Below, one piece after another: positions 17,814 to 26,012 of a DNA stretch of 64,000 nucleotides. Below the pieces are notes generated by a model that saw only the letters and a list, made by a program, of their open reading frames with translations, had not been told where the DNA came from and did not search any database. Each line of letters opens with the position of its first letter. The stretch's first letter is position 1. The stretch is from Flavobacteriales bacterium (lineage in GTDB: Bacteria; Bacteroidota; Bacteroidia; Flavobacteriales; Flavobacteriaceae): the NCBI GenBank assembly GCA_020635875.1, contig JACJYY010000005.1:248001-312000 (forward strand). The letters run 5' to 3'. The position numbers and the translations under genes are program-made.

Positions 17814-19913
17814 TTAACTGAATATTTGATATGCTAATAATGCGGAGATATAAGCTAATGCCGTCATAGATACTAATTGCACCAAAGGCCATTGCCAACT
17901 ATTGGTTTCTTTTTTGGTCACAGCCAATGTACTCATACATTGCATAGCAAAAGCATAAAACAACAATAACGACATTCCAGTGGCAAAGGTATATCTAGAC
18001 CCTCCCGTATTGGGATTAATTTCGGATTGCATTCGCTGCTTTATTGTTGTATCATTCCCTCCTCCAACGCTGTAAATAGTTGCTAAAGTACTTACAAAAA
18101 CTTCTCTTGCTGCAAATGAAGACACTAAAGCCACCCCAATTTTCCAATCGTAACCTAGAGGTTCAATAGCTGGTTCTATGGCTTTTCCCATAACGCCAAT
18201 CAATGAGTTTTCAAGTCGATAGGATTCAATTTCATGATTCAATTTTTCATCGGATATAGATACGCCTTGATACTTTCTTTTGACTATTTCTTCGCTGTTA
18301 TCAAAATTTTCTCCAACTCCATAAGATGCCAAAAACCAAAGTACAATAGACAGGGAAAGAATAATTTTACCCGCACCAAACACAAATGATTTTGTCTTCT
18401 CAATTACTGTGTATAATACGTTTTTAAACAGCGGAAGTTTGTAATTAGGCATTTCGACTACAAAAAATGACTTACCTGTATATTTCATGGTCTTATTTAA
18501 AATATAAGCAGACACTATGGCCACAATAAAACCTATAAAATAGAGCAACATTAGCATCAAACCTTGTAGATTTATCAATCCTAAATAACGTACATCTGGA
18601 ATAACTAATGCTATGATAATTGAATACACCGGTAGTCTTGCAGAACAGGTAATAAAAGGTGTGACCAAAATCGTTATCAATCTTTCCTTCCAATTCTCAA
18701 TATTACGAGTCGCCATAATGGCAGGAATCGCACAAGCTGTTCCCGAAATCAAAGGCACTATACTTTTTCCACTTAAACCGAAGCGTTTCATGATTTTATC
18801 CATCAAGAATACTACCCTACTCATGTATCCTGATTCTTCTAAAACAGCAATAAACAAAAACAAAAATGCAATCTGTGGAATAAAAATCACTACACCACCT
18901 ATACCTGGGATTAAACCTTCTGCAATTAAATCTGTAAAAATCCCAGAAGGTAATTGACTCCTAAAAAATTGACTCATATCTGCAAAAAAACCATCTATAT
19001 AATCCATTGGCAGACTTGACCATTCAAAAATGGATTGGAATATAGAGAATAGAATAAACAGAAATATCAGGTATCCAAATACGCGATGAGTTAAAATCTT
19101 ATCCAATCGGCTTCGTAAATCTCTGGCTTGGGCAGCATCAATTTTTAATCCTTGTTTGAGTACTTCATTGATAAACTGGTAGCGTTTGATGGTCTCCTTT
19201 TGTTGTAATCTTTTAAGCTCTGATTTGGGTTTTACAAAAGAGGGCACATTGAGTGTTTTTCTGTCTAAATTGGCAAAGTTCACGTCTTGAGTAATCACTA
19301 GCCACAACTTGTATAACGACTGATTAGGAAATGCCTTTCTTAAATTGTTAAAATATTCTGGATCAATAACCGAAGCGTTAACACAGGGTGTATCTGACAA
19401 TTCTTGGTAATTGACTATACTTTCTTTAATCTTATCTATTCCTGTATTTTTACGAGAACTCACCAAAACAATTTTGGTTTTTAGTAACTTCTCCAATAAG
19501 GGGATGTCTAATGAAATACCTTTTAAACCCATTCGATCTGCCATATTAATAACAAGCAGTGTCGGAATCTCTAGATCTTTGATTTGTGTAAACAGTAAAA
19601 GGTTTCTCTTGAGATTTTCGACATCCGCCACTACAATAGCCACGTCTGGATAATCTTCGTGATTTTTGTTAAGTAATAGCTCAATAACTACATTTTCATC
19701 TAGTGAACTGGCGTTGAGGCTATACGTTCCTGGCAAGTCTAATAGTTTAGCGGTAGTTCCGTTAGGCAAATCACAAATGCCTTGTTTTTTCTCTACAGTA
19801 ATACCTGGATAGTTGCCCACTTGCTGATTAAGACCCGTCAACCTATTAAACACAGAAGTCTTACCCGTGTTCGGGTTCCCTATCAAAGCGACTTTAATTA
19901 CAGAAGACTTCAT
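17814..19913 (-). CDS. feoB: Ferrous iron transport protein B
   Basis: 699 residues. The N-terminal G domain has G1 GNPNTGKTS (11-19), G3 DLPGTYSL and a G4-like INMADR. The membrane part carries the Gate blocks, including IPQIAFLFLFIAVLEESGYMSRVVF and AAREVFVSTLATIY. It moves Fe2+ across the inner membrane using GTP. feoA lies 8 bases upstream and a small lipoprotein gene follows after 2 bases, giving a three-gene feo unit. Confidence 0.98.
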   Translation of the reverse strand: MKSSVIKVALIGNPNTGKTSVFNRLTGLNQQVGNYPGITVEKKQGICDLPNGTTAKLLDLPGTYSLNASSLDENVVIELLLNKNHEDYPDVAIVVADVENLKRNLLLFTQIKDLEIPTLLVINMADRMGLKGISLDIPLLEKLLKTKIVLVSSRKNTGIDKIKESIVNYQELSDTPCVNASVIDPEYFNNLRKAFPNQSLYKLWLVITQDVNFANLDRKTLNVPSFVKPKSELKRLQQKETIKRYQFINEVLKQGLKIDAAQARDLRSRLDKILTHRVFGYLIFLFILFSIFQSIFEWSSLPMDYIDGFFADMSQFFRSQLPSGIFTDLIAEGLIPGIGGVVIFIPQIAFLFLFIAVLEESGYMSRVVFLMDKIMKRFGLSGKSIVPLISGTACAIPAIMATRNIENWKERLITILVTPFITCSARLPVYSIIIALVIPDVRYLGLINLQGLMLMLLYFIGFIVAIVSAYILNKTMKYTGKSFFVVEMPNYKLPLFKNVLYTVIEKTKSFVFGAGKIILSLSIVLWFLASYGVGENFDNSEEIVKRKYQGVSISDEKLNHEIESYRLENSLIGVMGKAIEPAIEPLGYDWKIGVALVSSFAAREVFVSTLATIYSVGGGNDTTIKQRMQSEINPNTGGSRYTFATGMSLLLFYAFAMQCMSTLAVTKKETNSWQWPLVQLVSMTALAYISALLAYQIFS

Positions 19914-19921
19914 TAACCAAT

Positions 19922-20146
19922 TTACTTTTCAACTATTATTTCCTTAGCTGTTTCCAAACGAATAGCTAGATGACTATCATTTATATTAAGATAAAGAGGG
20001 TCTCCCAAAGGTGCCTTTTGAATCAATTTGACACAATTTCCTGGCAAACAACCCATCTCTAACAGTTTCAACGGAATCATATCCAAATTGAAATCGACAA
20101 TTTGACCTTCTTCTCCCTTTTTTAATTGATCAACCGTAACCCTCAA
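19922..20146 (-). CDS. feoA: Ferrous iron transport protein A
   Basis: 74 residues with the SH3-like FeoA fold: an N-terminal LKKGEEGQIVDF, the central LLEMGCLPGNCVKLIQKAPLGDPLYLNI and a C-terminal HLAIRLETAKEIIVE. FeoA assists FeoB. The 8-base gap to feoB fits one transcript. A Fur box was looked for upstream (20147-20205) but none could be called by eye. Confidence 0.93.
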   Translation of the reverse strand: MRVTVDQLKKGEEGQIVDFNLDMIPLKLLEMGCLPGNCVKLIQKAPLGDPLYLNINDSHLAIRLETAKEIIVEK

Positions 20147-20205
20147 GACTTATTTAGATTGAATTAATTTAATAAAGCGAAGATACATCCATTTCTTATA
20201 TTATT

Positions 20206-20883
20206 CTAATTATTAGGATTTTGTATCAACCATTCTATGTCCTCTAACAAACGTACCATTTCTTCCTCATTAGTTCCATCATAATATCCTCTAACTCTTC
20301 TTTTTGTATCAACCAAAACAAAATTTTCGGTATGTACCATATCATACAACTCACTAGCCTCACTGGTCTTGACAACCATATAGGATTTTCTCGCTGTATA
20401 ATATATATCTTTTTTATTTCCAGTGACTAAATGCCATTTATCTTTTATCGCTCCATGTTTATCTCCATATGCCTTTATCACAGAAACACTATCAATATGT
20501 GGCATAACCGTATGAGACAACAGCTTTACTTCAGGAAAACGCATTAGTTCCTTTTGAAGTCCGCTCATGTTTTTTGTCATAATTGGACAAATAGTAGGAC
20601 AAGTTGTAAAGAAAAAATCCGCTATATACACCTTCCCCTTAAAATCCTCTTGAGTAATCGTATCTCTATATTGATTAATAAACGAGAAATCAGCAATAGT
20701 GTGATATTTTTTTACATGCTGAATCGAAGTATCTACCAACTCTGGATTGACTTCTGCTGGACTATATATGGGCAACCGCTTCGGCGGATTTAAGGCGTTA
20801 TAATACAAAGTCAACACAATGACCGAAAACAACACAAAACTTATAATAAAATACTTGTACCGCTTAAAATACTGAAAGAACAT
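20206..20883 (-). CDS. SCO family protein (SCO1/SenC)
   Basis: 225 residues. One N-terminal membrane segment (about 12-30) anchors a thioredoxin-fold domain. The copper site is complete: TTCPTICP (C95, C99) and H184 in MVHTENFVLVD. SCO proteins deliver copper to, or reduce thiols in, the CuA centre of cytochrome c oxidase. No oxidase gene is in the window. It is divergent from gpsA over about 87 bases. Confidence 0.93.
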   Translation of the reverse strand: MFFQYFKRYKYFIISFVLFSVIVLTLYYNALNPPKRLPIYSPAEVNPELVDTSIQHVKKYHTIADFSFINQYRDTITQEDFKGKVYIADFFFTTCPTICPIMTKNMSGLQKELMRFPEVKLLSHTVMPHIDSVSVIKAYGDKHGAIKDKWHLVTGNKKDIYYTARKSYMVVKTSEASELYDMVHTENFVLVDTKRRVRGYYDGTNEEEMVRLLEDIEWLIQNPNN

Positions 20884-20904
20884 TATACCTATTTAAATTC
20901 CATT

Positions 20905-20952
20905 CAAAGTTATGACATTAAACACCTTAGTAGAAGCATTTTTTTATATTTG
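20905..20952. promoter_or_regulatory. Divergent promoter region between SCO gene and gpsA
   Basis: The minus strand at 20905-20912 reads TAACTTTG (for the SCO gene) and the plus strand at 20945-20952 reads TATATTTG (for gpsA). Both match TAnnTTTG. The gpsA element ends 18 bases before the ATG at 20971, showing that an in-frame TTG at 20950 lies inside the promoter and is not the start. No clear TTG was seen at the -33 position of either. Confidence 0.5.
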
Positions 20953-20970
20953 AAGAAATTTCAAGAGAAA

Positions 20971-21966
20971 ATGGACAAAGCTGTTAAGTTTGCTGTTATC
21001 GGTGGGGGAAGTTGGGCAACCGCAATTACCAAAATGTTAAGTGCTAATAGTTCTAGTATCAATTGGTACATCCGTAGTGAATACATCATTGAACATATGA
21101 AAATTCACAAACACAATCCAAACTATCTGAGTTCTATAGAATTTGATTTAACCAAAATCAATTTGACTAAAGATGTTAATGTAGCTATCCAAGACGCAGA
21201 TTATGTAGTTCTGGCTATTCCTTCTCCCTATTTACATGAAGAGCTCAAACCTTTAACCGTAAATCTCAAAGATAAAGTGGTATTTTCTGCCATTAAGGGT
21301 ATTGTTCCTGAATCGAGTCTTATTGTAGGAGAACACCTTCATAAAACATATGATATCCCTTTTGAAAATATAGGAGTTATTACTGGCCCATGTCACGCCG
21401 AGGAAGTTGCCCTTGAACGTTTATCATACCTGACCGTGGCATGTTCAGACAAAAAAAAGGCTGCTTTTATTGGAAAACATCTTTCTACCAATTATATAAA
21501 AACAAAAATTACGGATGATATTATCGGCACAGAATATGCCGCGGTACTCAAAAACATCTATGCCATTGCTGCTGGTATGGCACACAGTTTAGGCTACGGA
21601 GATAATTTTCAAGCGGTATTGATGAGCAACGCCATTCGTGAAATGAAAAAGTTTATCCGTAAAGTACACCGAATGAAGAGAAACATCAATCAGTCTGCTT
21701 ATTTGGGAGACTTACTGGTTACTGGATATTCAACCTTTTCTAGAAATAGATTACTCGGCAATATGATTGGTAAAGGCTATACGGTTAAATCTGCCATTAT
21801 TGAAATTGGAATGGTGGCAGAAGGCTATTACGCCGCTAAAAGTGCCCATATCCTAAATCAATCGCACAACGCTACTATTCCTATTATTGATGCTGTTTAT
21901 AGTGTGTTGTATGAAGGAAAAGACGCAAAAAAAGTGATGGCAAAATTGACCAGTAAGCTTAATTAA
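20971..21966 (+). CDS. gpsA: NAD(P)H-dependent glycerol-3-phosphate dehydrogenase
   Basis: 331 residues from the ATG at 20971. The dinucleotide-binding loop is VIGGGSWATAI, followed by NP-type WYIRSEY, LAIPSPYL, FSAIKGI and GPCHAEEVALER. The C-terminal substrate domain has GMAHSLGYGDNFQA and the GDLLVTGYSTFSRNRLLG signature. It makes sn-glycerol 3-phosphate from dihydroxyacetone phosphate for phospholipid synthesis. It converges on the PorZ gene with one base between stops. Confidence 0.96.
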   Translation: MDKAVKFAVIGGGSWATAITKMLSANSSSINWYIRSEYIIEHMKIHKHNPNYLSSIEFDLTKINLTKDVNVAIQDADYVVLAIPSPYLHEELKPLTVNLKDKVVFSAIKGIVPESSLIVGEHLHKTYDIPFENIGVITGPCHAEEVALERLSYLTVACSDKKKAAFIGKHLSTNYIKTKITDDIIGTEYAAVLKNIYAIAAGMAHSLGYGDNFQAVLMSNAIREMKKFIRKVHRMKRNINQSAYLGDLLVTGYSTFSRNRLLGNMIGKGYTVKSAIIEIGMVAEGYYAAKSAHILNQSHNATIPIIDAVYSVLYEGKDAKKVMAKLTSKLN

Positions 21967-21967
21967 C

Positions 21968-24238
21968 CTACCTTATTATCATAATTTTTTTAGTTTCTGT
22001 CTCACCAGAAGGTGAGGCAATAAATACCAAATAAACACCACTGGCGACTGGTCTCTCGCCAAAAATAGAACCGTCCCACAAAAGAGTTCCTCCTTCGGCT
22101 GTTGCTTGATGCACAAGATTGCCTGAAACATCTGTTATTTTGATATTAGATTGATCTTCTAAGCCACTTATCTTTATAGCTCCTTTGTAATGAGGCCTAA
22201 CAGGATTTGGGTAAACCAAAACTTTATTTAAACTCTCGTTTGAACCCGTCACATTAGAATTAAAAGAAACCATCCCTCTTTCTGTAGCAATGAACAATTC
22301 TCCTGTAGAAGGATTCATTTCTAAATCCAAAATATTATTACTAGGAAGAGGAGAGTTTGATACGGTAAAGTGATGAATAGTTTTTTGCCCATTAGATGAC
22401 ACATAAAACAATCCTGAACCAACTGTAGCAACCCACTTACGATTAGCTCCATCAACTACTATATCAGAAATGAACTGTTCGTAAAGCAGCTCTTGAGCTA
22501 ATCCATCATCCAATATCACAATATTGTCTGCGGACAATTGTCCACTAGACATAAACAAATCAACATTACTAAGTACTCGCAAGCCACTAGTTGTTCCAAT
22601 CCAGAGTTGATTACTATGATCAATTGCTATGGAACGTACATCATTAGATGGCAGATTACCATTTCCTCCTCCCGTTTTTAACTGTTTGGGAAAACTACCT
22701 CTCGCCTCATTAAACCCTAATAAACCGTCTGTGTTAGAACACACCCATTTCGTATCGTTTTTGTCAACTATTAAACCTCCGTAACTTGTATCAAATGGAG
22801 CTTCCCTATCCAACACATAACTGCTCCAAGTATCATTTTTTAAATCGTATTTTTTAAGTCCTTTTTCAACAAAGGAGTTATTTACCCACAAATTGCCCTC
22901 AGAATCAAAATCAGAACCATTGATTCGGATATCCACATAATCGGGAGATCCAAAAATCAATGTCTCTAATCCACTATTGTCTTTGTCAAATAATTTAACA
23001 ACGTTTCCGTCTAAGACTTCTACCAAACCTGAAAAAAAAGAACTCAGAAATACATGATTTTCATTTTGTGGATCGATTGCTGCCCGCACTATAGACTTGG
23101 CCTCTTTCAAAGAACTGTAGGGTATCTCTCCCCAATCTTTTGAGCTATAATTAAAATAGCTTACGCTTAATTCGTCTAATGGGTAAGGGTTATATCCTGC
23201 CGTATGATCTCCATAAACGACCCATAATTTATCTGCTGAATGAGTCAAAGAAAAAATACTATTTTGCAACGGTCCTGATGGCAAAATAGTATCAACCGTT
23301 TGCCCTGAGGATAAATCATACACCACAACTCCTTGACTTTTTGTACCTACATATATCTTCCTACCCATAATTACTCCGCCTGTAAAAATCTGATCTTGAC
23401 TTGCTTCTATCCTTCTCACCAATTGGAAAGATCTATCAAACAATAGAATTTCTTTCTCTGCGATAATTACTAAATTTTCATCATTTTCAACACTCCCTTG
23501 TATATCACTCTGAGTTTTTCCAATTACGCCAAAATTAGAACCATCAAAGGACAGTAAATTATTATCCGAAGTTGAAGCAATTATAATATTTCTAAAAACA
23601 ATAATATCCCTTAAATACCCATCAGTAAGGGTAGTCCACTGTGAATAATCTACCTTAGCATTATTGGATAGTGGAATATACTTAATACCTTCATCCAAAG
23701 TCGCTGCATATACCATTTGATCCCTTATAGCTAACTGCTGGACTGACACTTCAGCACCATTATTTCCGATGAAATAAGTGTCTTTAACTACCTCTTTATC
23801 TATATCAAACTCAACTATTCCAAAATCACAAGAGACATATAAACTCCCGTCATACTCGTAAAAATTATTAATTTTCTTTTTGTTAGAAGTAATAGTTAAT
23901 TTATCCCTTATATCAACAATACTTTTAATTTGACCTTGACCTATTATCTGGAGTAAACCATTGGTATAACCAACAAAAGTTTTTTCAAATACTGTACTCG
24001 TATATGTAGTTGAAATTTGCTCTCCCGACAACCCCTCTAAAGTAGTGATAGTTTTAGTTTCGTTCGACGACTTATCGACAGTAAATAATGTGTTTTCTGA
24101 AGCAGCTATTATAGATTCCTTCGAGACTGATAATGAAGATATAGAGTTATAGGAAAAATAACCCTTCCAAACACTTTCTTGAGCTTGAACAAGCGGCATC
24201 AAAAAAAATGTTATAGCCAGTATACAGTATTTGTTCAT
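21968..24238 (-). CDS. porZ: PorZ-like type IX secretion protein with beta-propellers and sorting domain
   Basis: 756 residues with a signal peptide (cut near VQA/QE). About 25-660 is two beta-propeller regions, recognisable by the PorZ-type start (WKGYFSYNSISSLSVSKESIIAASENTLF) and by later two-component-regulator-propeller repeats such as SIAIDHSNQLWIGTTSGLRVL. The last 80 residues form a T9SS type A sorting domain (VLVYPNPVRPHY ... GVYLVFIA). PorZ works with PorU at the cell surface during T9SS cargo processing. Start WKGYFSY and the order of parts support PorZ over a generic propeller protein. Confidence 0.85.
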   Translation of the reverse strand: MNKYCILAITFFLMPLVQAQESVWKGYFSYNSISSLSVSKESIIAASENTLFTVDKSSNETKTITTLEGLSGEQISTTYTSTVFEKTFVGYTNGLLQIIGQGQIKSIVDIRDKLTITSNKKKINNFYEYDGSLYVSCDFGIVEFDIDKEVVKDTYFIGNNGAEVSVQQLAIRDQMVYAATLDEGIKYIPLSNNAKVDYSQWTTLTDGYLRDIIVFRNIIIASTSDNNLLSFDGSNFGVIGKTQSDIQGSVENDENLVIIAEKEILLFDRSFQLVRRIEASQDQIFTGGVIMGRKIYVGTKSQGVVVYDLSSGQTVDTILPSGPLQNSIFSLTHSADKLWVVYGDHTAGYNPYPLDELSVSYFNYSSKDWGEIPYSSLKEAKSIVRAAIDPQNENHVFLSSFFSGLVEVLDGNVVKLFDKDNSGLETLIFGSPDYVDIRINGSDFDSEGNLWVNNSFVEKGLKKYDLKNDTWSSYVLDREAPFDTSYGGLIVDKNDTKWVCSNTDGLLGFNEARGSFPKQLKTGGGNGNLPSNDVRSIAIDHSNQLWIGTTSGLRVLSNVDLFMSSGQLSADNIVILDDGLAQELLYEQFISDIVVDGANRKWVATVGSGLFYVSSNGQKTIHHFTVSNSPLPSNNILDLEMNPSTGELFIATERGMVSFNSNVTGSNESLNKVLVYPNPVRPHYKGAIKISGLEDQSNIKITDVSGNLVHQATAEGGTLLWDGSIFGERPVASGVYLVFIASPSGETETKKIMIIR

Positions 24239-24397
24239 CTCTTGTTATTAAATTCTTTCTTTAAAAGCTAGGCTGTTTTTGTTCTTACAAACTTCATGAA
24301 TATTTTTCATAATACCTACAAACTTATCATCTACTTATATACAGTCCAACTCAATTAAATAAACTTTAGAATCTGTAATTTTAAAATTGGGCATAAA

Positions 24398-24427
24398 AAA
24401 AGACGTAAACTAAATTTTACGTCTTTT
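24398..24427 (-). terminator. Terminator overlapping the stop codon of a micro-protein gene
   Basis: A 12-bp perfect stem (24398-24409 with 24416-24427). The loop holds the TAG stop codon (24410-24412) of the upstream micro-protein gene. T/A runs flank it, so it may also work in reverse. Confidence 0.75.
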
Positions 24428-24559
24428 AAATTTTAATATGTATATCAATACCCCTATAAATAGCAACATATAAATCCATCCATCCACAGCTAAACCTGGA
24501 GGTGGAGGCGTAGGTGGAGGAGGAAAATTAGATTGTAGCACAAGTAATATTGTTCCCAT
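24410..24559 (-). CDS. Proline-rich single-pass membrane micro-protein B
   Basis: 49 residues, read directly from the minus strand from the ATG at 24559. It has a short hydrophobic N-terminus (MGTILLVLQSNF), a run of prolines (PPPPTPPPPG, about 13-22), then AVDGW and one membrane helix (about 29-43) ending in the basic tail KFKRRKI. It has the same layout as 24562-24714, two bases upstream, and shares that gene's promoter and the terminator at its stop. No known function; the pairing and the shared layout argue that it is real. Confidence 0.6.
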   Translation of the reverse strand: MGTILLVLQSNFPPPPTPPPPGLAVDGWIYMLLFIGVLIYILKFKRRKI

Positions 24560-24561
24560 GT

Positions 24562-24714
24562 TTATATTTTGCCTTTTTTTATTACAAGATAAAACCCATA
24601 AAAAACCCCAACCATTAATAACAGGATAAGTCCAAAATCAATTGGAATACCTGGCGGTGGTGGTGGATCATCTGTTGGCGGTGGTGGCATGACAGGAAAA
24701 TATTTCTGCAACAT
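24562..24714 (-). CDS. Proline-rich single-pass membrane micro-protein A
   Basis: 50 residues from the ATG at 24714, chosen because AAAGGTG, a good ribosome binding site, lies a few bases upstream; a longer frame to 24813 would cover the promoter. Layout: MLQKYFPV, a proline run broken by TDD (PPPPTDDPPPPP), GIPIDFG, one membrane helix (about 30-44) and a basic end (IKKGKI). The PIDxG motif before the helix resembles small proline-rich PID-containing proteins seen in flavobacteria, whose role is not known to me. Confidence 0.6.
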   Translation of the reverse strand: MLQKYFPVMPPPPTDDPPPPPGIPIDFGLILLLMVGVFYGFYLVIKKGKI

Positions 24715-24756
24715 CAACACCTTTATAATAAAGTTACTAAAAAAAACCATCGAGCA

Positions 24757-24785
24757 CAAATATATATATTTTTTTATCAACACAA
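24757..24785 (-). promoter_or_regulatory. Promoter of the micro-protein pair
   Basis: The minus strand has TTG (24783-24785), 18 bases, then TATATTTG (24757-24764), a full Bacteroidota promoter pattern about 43 bases before the ATG at 24714. Confidence 0.6.
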
Positions 24786-24872
24786 CACTACAAAGTAGGC
24801 AAGATAACAACAACCTAACAAAGCAACTCTATATTTTTAATAGAAAAAAACTATGCGCGCGCACAATTCCTC

Positions 24873-25862
24873 TTATACCATCTGTTTGTCAATTAGATAC
24901 TGTGCTATCTGAACAGCATTAGTTGCGGCTCCTTTTCTCAAATTGTCAGCTACACACCATAAATTCAATGCATTTTTAATACTGTCATCTCGTCTAATTC
25001 TTCCCACAAAAACCTCATCCTTACCATGTGCAGTTAAGGGCATAGGATATAATAGATTTTGAGGGTCATCTTGTACCACAACTCCAGGCATCTCAGACAA
25101 TAATCGTCTTACCTCCTCCAAATCAAAATCGTTTTCAAACTCAATATTAATAGACTCTGAATGCCCTCCCATAGTCGGTATACGTACAGTAGTCGCTGTT
25201 ACTTTTATGCCGTCATCAGACAGAATTTTATTGGTCTCTTTTATCATTTTAATTTCCTCCTTTGTGTAACCATTTTCTTGAAAAACATCAATATGAGGCA
25301 ATACGTTTAAATCAATTCTATAAGGATATACTTTTTTTCCTTCGATTCCTGCTCTTTCTTCCATTAGTTGATCTACAGCTGCCTTCCCAGTTCCCGTAAC
25401 AGATTGATAAGTAGAAACAACAACCCTTTTGATTTTATATTTATCATGAAGAGGTTTAAGTACAACAACCATTTGTATAGTCGAACAATTCGGGTTTGCA
25501 ATAATCTTATCGTCTTTGGTCAACTCGCTAGCATTTACTTCTGGAACCACCAATTTTTTAGTTGGATCCATTCTCCATGCTGAAGAATTATCAATCACTG
25601 TTGTGCCAGCTTCAGCAAAAAGCGGAGCAATTTCTAAAGAAGTTCCTCCTCCTGCAGAAAAAATGGCAATTTCTGGCTTTTTAGCAATGGCTGTCTGATA
25701 GTTTACCACACTATATTCTTTCCCATTAAACGTCACCTTTTTACCAACTGATCGCTCTGAAGCAACAGGAATTAATTCATCTACAATTACATTTCTTTCT
25801 TCCAATACTTTTAGTATTTCTCCACCAACAAGACCAGTGGCTCCTACAACTGCTATTTTCAT
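24873..25862 (-). CDS. asd: Aspartate-semialdehyde dehydrogenase
   Basis: 329 residues. The N-terminal NADP-binding loop is GATGLVGGEIL, with SERSVGKK and SAGGGTS next. The catalytic cysteine is C126 in NPNCSTIQMV, with QSVTGTGKAA and the C-terminal GHSESINIEF block following. It reduces aspartyl phosphate to aspartate semialdehyde, the branch point to lysine/diaminopimelate, threonine and methionine. Length is normal. Confidence 0.98.
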   Translation of the reverse strand: MKIAVVGATGLVGGEILKVLEERNVIVDELIPVASERSVGKKVTFNGKEYSVVNYQTAIAKKPEIAIFSAGGGTSLEIAPLFAEAGTTVIDNSSAWRMDPTKKLVVPEVNASELTKDDKIIANPNCSTIQMVVVLKPLHDKYKIKRVVVSTYQSVTGTGKAAVDQLMEERAGIEGKKVYPYRIDLNVLPHIDVFQENGYTKEEIKMIKETNKILSDDGIKVTATTVRIPTMGGHSESINIEFENDFDLEEVRRLLSEMPGVVVQDDPQNLLYPMPLTAHGKDEVFVGRIRRDDSIKNALNLWCVADNLRKGAATNAVQIAQYLIDKQMV

Positions 25863-25937
25863 GATTTCAATATTTTGACTGTTATTAATTTGTGTACAAA
25901 TGTACTATTTAAAAAACCTAAAAATCACTGAAGCACA

Positions 25938-25979
25938 AAAAACCACAATATGTTATAAATATAACATATTGTGGTTTTT
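25938..25979. terminator. 19-bp perfect hairpin terminator after alpha-amylase 1
   Basis: Arms 25938-25956 and 25961-25979 pair without mismatch over a 4-base loop, with A and T runs at the two ends. It follows the amylase stop at 26013 on the minus strand. Confidence 0.8.
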
Positions 25980-26012
25980 AATTATTGCTTCTTAGTACAA
26001 AACGAAGTTCTC

